From: DATFQI01 sp963816955
GTDB taxonomy: Bacteria; Actinomycetota; Thermoleophilia; Solirubrobacterales; Solirubrobacteraceae
Assembly: GCA_963816955.1 (NCBI GenBank)
Contig: CAWFME010000004.1
Coordinates: 558,001 to 622,000, forward strand
Reading direction: 5' to 3'
DNA: 64,000 bases
The position numbers were made by a program, and so were the translations under genes. This document shows, piece by piece, positions 59,509-64,000 of the stretch. Numbering within the stretch: position 1 is the first letter of the stretch; every line of letters begins with the position of its first letter. The notes beneath the pieces were generated by a model. That model did no database searches and was not told the DNA's origin. It worked only from the letters and a program-made list of their open reading frames with translations.

Positions 59509-59524
59509 TACTACACCCGTAGTA
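59509..59524. promoter_or_regulatory. BlaI/MecI-type operator upstream of the NlpC/P60 leader
   Basis: TACTAC-ACCC-GTAGTA is a perfect 6+6 palindrome with the core sequence of BlaI/MecI/CopY operators. It is just upstream of the riboswitch and 17 bases from the end of the M56 gene. A second copy is at 62110-62125; the BlaI gene is between the two. Confidence 0.75.
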
Positions 59525-59540
59525 GAGACGTGCGCGGGCT

Positions 59541-60437
59541 TCAGGCCGGCTGCGGGCGGCGACGTGCCGCGACGGCGACCGCGAGCGGACTGGAGAGCGT
59601 TCCGAGGATCACGATCGACGCCAGGCAGACGTGCAGGGCCGCGGCGGCGCTGCTCGCGGGAGCGCTCGCCGCGAGGGTCAGGACCAACGCGCCGAGGACC
59701 GCCGCGGCGACGGCCACCGTGCGGCGGGGGACGGACCAACCAGCCGCGGCGCCCGTCAGCCGGTCGACCCGTGCCGCGCTGATGCCGGCACCCGCGGGAG
59801 CTCCGGCGCCGTCGAACACCAGCAGCGCGCCCGCCAGCGGCCGCGGGTCCCCGCCGGCTGCCCGGACTGCGTGCTCGTCGGCCGCCTGCTCGGCGAGCTC
59901 GTCGAGCCGCTCGGCGAGCGCCGCGAGGGCGGGGAGGAAGAACAACGCGCGGGTGATCGCGAGGCGGACCGCCATGCGCAGCGGGTCGCGGCGGAGTGCG
60001 TGGTGGTGCTCGTGCGCGAGCACGGCGTCCAGCTGGCGGTCGTCGAGCAGCCTGAGCGTCGCCGCCGAGAGGTGCACCCGCGGGCGGCGGAGGCCGGCGC
60101 AGAACGCGGTCGCCCTCCGCGACGGGACGACCAGGACCTCCCGTCCGCGCAGGTGCCTCGGGTCGGCCCCGAGTCGTCGCACCCGTGCGCGAGCGCGCGC
60201 GATCGACGCAATGGCGAGCCCGGCATGGGCGAGCGAGACGGCGAGCAGCGCGGCGAGCGCGAACGTGGCGAGCCACGCGACGCTCGGGCGGGGAACGAGC
60301 GCGTTCGCGCAGACTCCTACGAGTCGATCGGGCGCGGGGACGCCCCCGGAGAAGGCGCGCGCGGCGGCCGCGCCCACCAGGCCGAGGCCTGCCGCGCTCA
60401 GGAGCCCGAACGCGGTCCGCACCGCGCGCTCAGTCAT
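59541..60437 (-). CDS. M56-family membrane metallopeptidase (BlaR1-like, no sensor domain)
   Basis: 298 aa from the ATG at 60437. Membrane helices at about 10-30, 55-75, 160-180 and near the end. Zn motif LAHEHHHALRRDPLR (HExxH) plus AEQAADEHAVRAAG (third ligand). BlaR1/MecR1 proteins use this domain to inactivate BlaI on a signal; here the penicillin-binding sensor domain is missing, so the cue is unknown. Start overlaps the BlaI stop by eight bases. Confidence 0.9.
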   Translation of the reverse strand: MTERAVRTAFGLLSAAGLGLVGAAAARAFSGGVPAPDRLVGVCANALVPRPSVAWLATFALAALLAVSLAHAGLAIASIARARARVRRLGADPRHLRGREVLVVPSRRATAFCAGLRRPRVHLSAATLRLLDDRQLDAVLAHEHHHALRRDPLRMAVRLAITRALFFLPALAALAERLDELAEQAADEHAVRAAGGDPRPLAGALLVFDGAGAPAGAGISAARVDRLTGAAAGWSVPRRTVAVAAAVLGALVLTLAASAPASSAAAALHVCLASIVILGTLSSPLAVAVAARRRPQPA

Positions 60438-60837
60438 CGGCCTCGACCAGTCGCCGGAGGCGCTCGCGGCGCTCCGGGTCCAGGCGGTCGACGTGACGCG
60501 CGAAGTGGGCGAGGGCGACATCGCCGAAGTCGCCGAGCAGCTCGTCGACGTCGGCCGCGGCACGGGCGCGAACCCAATCGTCGCGCGAGATGCCGGCGGC
60601 GTAGACGTCCGTGCGGCCCTGCCGGCGGCGGCTGACGATGCCCTTGGCCGCGAGCCGGCCCATGACCGTCATCACGGTCGTGTAGGCGCGCTGGGTGGTG
60701 GCCCGGGCGTTGAGCGCGTCGTGGACCTCGCGGACCGTCGCGCTGTCGCGAGTCCAGAGCTCTTCCATGATCTCGCGCTCGAGCTCGTGCAGCTGCGGTG
60801 CCAGTCGGTCCGGTTCGGCATGCACCCCGATCACCAT
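60430..60837 (-). CDS. blaI: BlaI/MecI/CopY-family repressor
   Basis: 135 aa winged helix. ELEREIMEELWTRDSATVRE, then AYTTVMTVMGRLAAKGIVSR (recognition helix), and RTDVYAAGISRDDWVR. The C-terminal part (about 85-135) would dimerise. It lies between ccdA and the M56 peptidase, and two TACTAC-N4-GTAGTR operators flank the cluster, so it likely represses the tlpA-ccdA-blaI-M56 operon and the NlpC/P60 gene. Confidence 0.92.
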   Translation of the reverse strand: MVIGVHAEPDRLAPQLHELEREIMEELWTRDSATVREVHDALNARATTQRAYTTVMTVMGRLAAKGIVSRRRQGRTDVYAAGISRDDWVRARAAADVDELLGDFGDVALAHFARHVDRLDPERRERLRRLVEADD

Positions 60838-60844
60838 AGAGCGC

Positions 60845-61570
60845 TCACAGGCCGCTCAGCGCGTTGAGTCCCAGGCCGTCGAGCGCCTGCTGCGCCTCGA
60901 TGTTGATTCGCGTCAGCTCGCCGGTGAGCACGAGCACGCCCATGCCGGCCAGCAGCACGCCGCTCGCGAGCTGGACGGCCCAGCGGTGCCGGCGGAACGG
61001 CGCGAACCCCCGGCCGGCGGCGTCGAACGTGACCGCGGAGACGAGGAACGGGATGCCGAGGCCGGCGGAGTAGATCGCCAGCAGCAGGCCGCCCTGCAGC
61101 GCGGCCTGCGTCGTGGCGGCGAGGCTGAGGATCGCGCCGAGCGTCGGTCCGACGCATGGCGTCCAAGCGATCGCGAAGGCCGCTCCGGCGACCAGCGGGC
61201 TTCCCCTGCCCGCTCGCGCAAGGAGCCCCGGAGGGCGAAGCTCCACGTTGAGCCGGCGCACGGCGACCGAGCTGATCAACAGCATCCCGAGCGCCGCGAT
61301 CACGATGCCGGAGATCGTCGTCAGGGTCCCGAGATGAGCTGCGAGCGCCCCGCCGACCAGCGTGGCGCTCAGCCCGAGGAGCACGAAGATGGTGGAGAAG
61401 GTGAGCACGAACAGCAGCGCTGGACGCAGCACCACGCGCCACCCTGCCCCACCTGGCGTCGCTCCGTTGATCGCGGCCAGATAGCCCGGTACGAGCGGCA
61501 GACAGCACGGGGAGACGAAGGACAGCAGGCCCGCCGCGAACGCGAGCGCGAGACTCGGTGCCTCAATCAT
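60845..61570 (-). CDS. ccdA: CcdA-type cytochrome c biogenesis/thiol-redox membrane protein
   Basis: 241 aa, six membrane helices. FVSPCCLPLVPGYLAAINGA (about 17-36) and AIAWTPCVGPTLGAILSLA (about 127-145) carry the active Cys pair in the standard S-P-C and T-P-C-x-G-P contexts. It overlaps the tlpA-like stop (ATGA). It should pass reductant from thioredoxin to the TlpA-like protein. Start at 61570 gives MIEAPSLALAFAAG, the normal family beginning. Confidence 0.93.
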   Translation of the reverse strand: MIEAPSLALAFAAGLLSFVSPCCLPLVPGYLAAINGATPGGAGWRVVLRPALLFVLTFSTIFVLLGLSATLVGGALAAHLGTLTTISGIVIAALGMLLISSVAVRRLNVELRPPGLLARAGRGSPLVAGAAFAIAWTPCVGPTLGAILSLAATTQAALQGGLLLAIYSAGLGIPFLVSAVTFDAAGRGFAPFRRHRWAVQLASGVLLAGMGVLVLTGELTRINIEAQQALDGLGLNALSGL

Positions 61571-62096
61571 CGAGCGCGTGACTCGCGGATGTCGCTCTCG
61601 AGCTGCGCCAGGCTGGGGTAACCGCCCGGCATCAGATGTTCGATCTCGCCGTCTGCTCCATAGAACGCCGTCGTCGGCCACGATCTCCCGCCGCCGAACT
61701 CTCTCGCGATCTCCGCCTCGCGGTCCTCGAGATGCGGATAGGGAGTTGGGTGCTCGCGCAGGAACGCTTCCGCCGCCGGCGTCATGTCACCGGAGTTGAC
61801 CCCGAGGAACGCGACCTGTCCCCGTAGCGGTTGGCGGCCTGCTGGAAGAAGGGGAACTCGGCCCTGCACGGCGGGCACCAGGACGCCCACTGGTTGACGA
61901 CGACCGGGCGCCCCCTGAGCGCTGCGAGTCGGCGTTCGAACTCCTCTTTTCCGCCCTGGACGAGCCCGGACCGGGAGCTTTCGACGGCGTCCACGTCTCG
62001 CTTGGTGTCGAGCGTGGGCTCGTCGCCGATCGAGCCGCAGCCGATCAGCACCACAAGCAAGGTGATCGCGGCCGGTGTCACGAGGCGGCGCGGCAT
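61567..62096 (-). CDS. TlpA/ResA-like lipoprotein thioredoxin (frameshift near 61815)
   Basis: About 176 aa corrected. Lipobox VLIGCGS near residue 20. Redox motif WASWCPPCRAEFP (about 71-83). After NRYGD one base is missing; the next frame resumes VAFLGVNSGDMTPAAEAFLR and has the cis-Pro region SWPTTAFYGADG. It is the first gene after the BlaI operator at 62110-62125 and is coupled to ccdA. Confidence 0.87.
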
Positions 62097-62109
62097 ACGA
62101 ACATCGTAG

Positions 62110-62125
62110 TACTACGTGAGTAGTG
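62110..62125. promoter_or_regulatory. BlaI/MecI-type operator upstream of the tlpA operon
   Basis: TACTAC-GTGA-GTAGTG matches the operator at 59509-59524 at 11 of 12 arm bases. It ends 14 bases before the tlpA ATG on the minus strand, in place to block transcription. Confidence 0.72.
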
Positions 62126-62169
62126 GAATGAGCGGGGCCGGTCTGGTCCGGGCGGAGGAGGTGACGGTC

Positions 62170-64000
62170 TCATGCGTGGCCGAACCGAACGTCGGGCAGC
62201 AGGCGGCCGAGCGGCGCGGGCAGCCACCATGCCCACCTGCCCGCCAGCCGCAGCGCGACCGGGACGAGCAGCAGGCGCACGAGGGCGGCGTCGAGCAGGA
62301 CGGCGATGCCGAGGATCACGCCCATCTCCTTCGGCGGCAGCGGACCGCTGAGCGCGAAGGTGAAGAACACGGCCACCATCACCGCGGCTGCGGCGAAGAC
62401 GACGCGGCCGGAGTGCGCGAGCCCGCCGACCATCGCCTCGCGCGGGTCCTTGGAGCGGTCCCAGTGCTCCTTGGCGGAGGACAGCAGGAAGACCGTGTAG
62501 TCCATCGAGATCGCGAAGACCATCGCGAAGAAGAACACGGGCGCCCAGGCGTTCAGGAAACCCTGCGGCTCCAAGCCGAGCAGGTCCGCGAGGTGGCCCT
62601 CCTGGAAGATCCACCTCGCCACGCCGAACGCGGCGCCGACGGCGAGCAGGTTCGTCACCACGCCGATCGCGGCGAGGATCGGGGCCTGCAGCGCCACCAG
62701 CAGCAGGAGGAACCCGAGCGCGAGCACGACGCCGATGACCAGCGGTGTCTTGGTCGACAGCGCCTCCTCGAGATCGTGGTTCTCGGCGACCGAGCCGCCC
62801 ACGAGCGCGCCCTGCGGCAGGTCCGAACGCAGCCGGTCGATGGTCGCACCGAGCGCCGGGTCCGACGGATCCTGCTTGGGCACGACCTGGACCATCACGT
62901 TGTCGCCGCGGCCGGGCATCGGGGGCATGACCTGCGCGGCACCCTGGTCCTCGCGCGCGACGGCGGCGACCCGCTCCGCGTCGGCCTTGGGCGCGACGAC
63001 CTGCAGCGTGCCGGGGGCGCCGGTGCCGAACGCCTGCTGGACCTGCGTGTAGGCGATGCGCGACCCGTCGTCCTCGGGGACGACCTTGATCGAGGGCATG
63101 CCCGTCTGCAGGCCGAGCACGGGGATGCTGAGCGCGGCGAGCACCGCGAAGGCGGCGATGCCGTACGGCAGCGGCCGCCTCCACAGGCGCTCACCCCAGG
63201 CGGCGAAGCGCGGGGAGCGATGCTCGCCGGAGTGCGCCCACGGCAGCGAGACGTTGTCGATCCTCGGGCCGAGCTTGGCCAGCACGGCGGGCAGCAGGGT
63301 GAGCGTGGCCGCCAGGATGAAGACGACGGAGAGCATGATGCCCAGCGCCATCGACCGGAACGCGGGCGAGGGGACGAGCATCACCGCCGAGAGGGAGATG
63401 AGCACGGTGATCCCTGAGAACAGGACGGCCTTGCCGGCGGTGTCCATGGTCTCGGCGACGGCGTCCTCGGCAGAGAGCTTCGTGCCGAAGAAGGCGCCGC
63501 GGAAGCGGTAGACGATGAAGAGCGCGTAGTCGATGCCGAGCGCGAGCGCGAACATCAGCGCGAAGTTCATCGCCCAGATCGAGATGTCGAGGATCTGCGT
63601 GCCCAGGTACAGCGAGCCGGCCGAGGCGACCAGGCCCAGGATCGTCAGCAGCAGCGGGATTCCCGCGGCGACGAGGGACCCGAAGGCGAGCACGAGGATC
63701 GCCAGCGTGATGGGCCATGAGATCAGCTCGGACTTCATCATCGCCGTCTTGTTGGCCTCGTTGAAGTCCGACCACATGCCGGACGCGCCGGTCAGGGCCA
63801 CGCCGATGTCCTCTCCGCCCTGCAGTTCGTCCTTGAGCTCGTCGGCGGCGCGCACCATCTCGTTGGAGCTGGCGGCGGCCCCCGCCTGGACGACCGCGGT
63901 GTGGCCGTCGCGGGAGATGCTCTGCCGCGGGCGCGGCGGGACCACGTCGGTGACCCGCTCGATCGGCGGCGAGCTTTCGCTGCGCGTCCGCGACCACGGC
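62170..64000 (-). CDS. MMPL-family (RND-type) membrane transporter, 5' end outside window
   Basis: At least 610 residues with no start in the window; the frame is open to 64000. Two repeated sets of helices: LISWPITLAILVLAFGSLVA... with FALALGIDYALFIVYRFRG, and FFFAMVFAISMDYTVFLLSS; both D-Y pairs are the proton-relay motif of the family. A ~150-residue extracytoplasmic domain separates them. MMPL proteins export lipids or drugs. It ends 45 bp before the BlaI operator. Confidence 0.93.
   Translation of the reverse strand, partial: PWSRTRSESSPPIERVTDVVPPRPRQSISRDGHTAVVQAGAAASSNEMVRAADELKDELQGGEDIGVALTGASGMWSDFNEANKTAMMKSELISWPITLAILVLAFGSLVAAGIPLLLTILGLVASAGSLYLGTQILDISIWAMNFALMFALALGIDYALFIVYRFRGAFFGTKLSAEDAVAETMDTAGKAVLFSGITVLISLSAVMLVPSPAFRSMALGIMLSVVFILAATLTLLPAVLAKLGPRIDNVSLPWAHSGEHRSPRFAAWGERLWRRPLPYGIAAFAVLAALSIPVLGLQTGMPSIKVVPEDDGSRIAYTQVQQAFGTGAPGTLQVVAPKADAERVAAVAREDQGAAQVMPPMPGRGDNVMVQVVPKQDPSDPALGATIDRLRSDLPQGALVGGSVAENHDLEEALSTKTPLVIGVVLALGFLLLLVALQAPILAAIGVVTNLLAVGAAFGVARWIFQEGHLADLLGLEPQGFLNAWAPVFFFAMVFAISMDYTVFLLSSAKEHWDRSKDPREAMVGGLAHSGRVVFAAAAVMVAVFFTFALSGPLPPKEMGVILGIAVLLDAALVRLLLVPVALRLAGRWAWWLPAPLGRLLPDVRFGHA

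Overview
The window is GC-rich (roughly 70% or more by eye), with close gene packing, frequent GTG/TTG starts and many 4-base ATGA/GTGA overlaps. Two heme-copper oxidase clusters joined to a stressosome-type rsb operon, two secreted subtilases, c-di-AMP and c-di-GMP riboswitches and DUF202/DUF2243 proteins suggest an actinobacterium of the class Thermoleophilia (Solirubrobacterales-like). That assignment is inference from gene content and protein style; there is no rRNA to confirm it.

Layout. 1-16.0 kb: respiratory chain and stress signalling. There is a cytochrome c-cupredoxin fusion, CtaG, an A2-type oxidase set (ctaC2, ctaD2, Usp, ctaE and a 36-aa peptide), an AraC-type regulator, the rsbX/T/S/R/U cluster, and an A1-type oxidase set (ctaC1, ctaD1, ctaB, a 36-aa peptide and a subunit-IV-like peptide). 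A crotonase and a gamma-glutamylcyclotransferase follow. 16-28 kb: lipid/envelope and housekeeping genes: PAP2-like, flippase-like, TrxB, subtilase, 3-hydroxyacyl-CoA dehydrogenase, Nudix, OsmC, DUF1015, a CAP protein under a c-di-GMP-I riboswitch, tRNA-Pro, an NmrA-like reductase and an NrtR-like protein. 28-31.8 kb: a secreted RTX-type protein and a second subtilase.

31.8-42.45 kb is a genomic island in the 3' end of tRNA-Arg(TCT), bounded by a perfect 43-bp direct repeat (31857-31899 and 42403-42445). It carries a tyrosine integrase, two toxin-antitoxin-like pairs, a lone RHH protein with a palindromic operator, two IS110-family copies, one IS3 element with inverted repeats and a 3-bp target duplication, and a SIR2-like/protein-kinase defence candidate. 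A decayed att-like site at about 39.83 kb and a duplicated right end suggest two related elements integrated in tandem.

42.9-55.1 kb is a sulfur-oxidation locus: periplasmic sulfite dehydrogenase (SorA-like plus cytochrome c), an ArsR regulator, a persulfide-dioxygenase/rhodanese fusion, a DUF892-like protein, a fused FeS-NrfD subunit, a cytoplasmic Mo-bisMGD oxidoreductase (SoeA-like) and a SulP transporter. 55-62 kb holds thiol-redox and envelope genes (two CcdA, DsbA, TlpA, NlpC/P60) and a BlaI/M56 pair. Two TACTAC-N4-GTAGTR operators place tlpA-ccdA-blaI-M56 and the NlpC/P60 hydrolase, which also has a c-di-AMP riboswitch, in one apparent regulon. The window ends inside an MMPL transporter.

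About twenty single-base indels break otherwise well-conserved genes, including ctaD2, the HADH, the Mo subunit, integrase and transposases. Protein similarity continues in the next frame each time, so most look like sequencing or assembly errors. I give such genes full spans and state where the frame changes.
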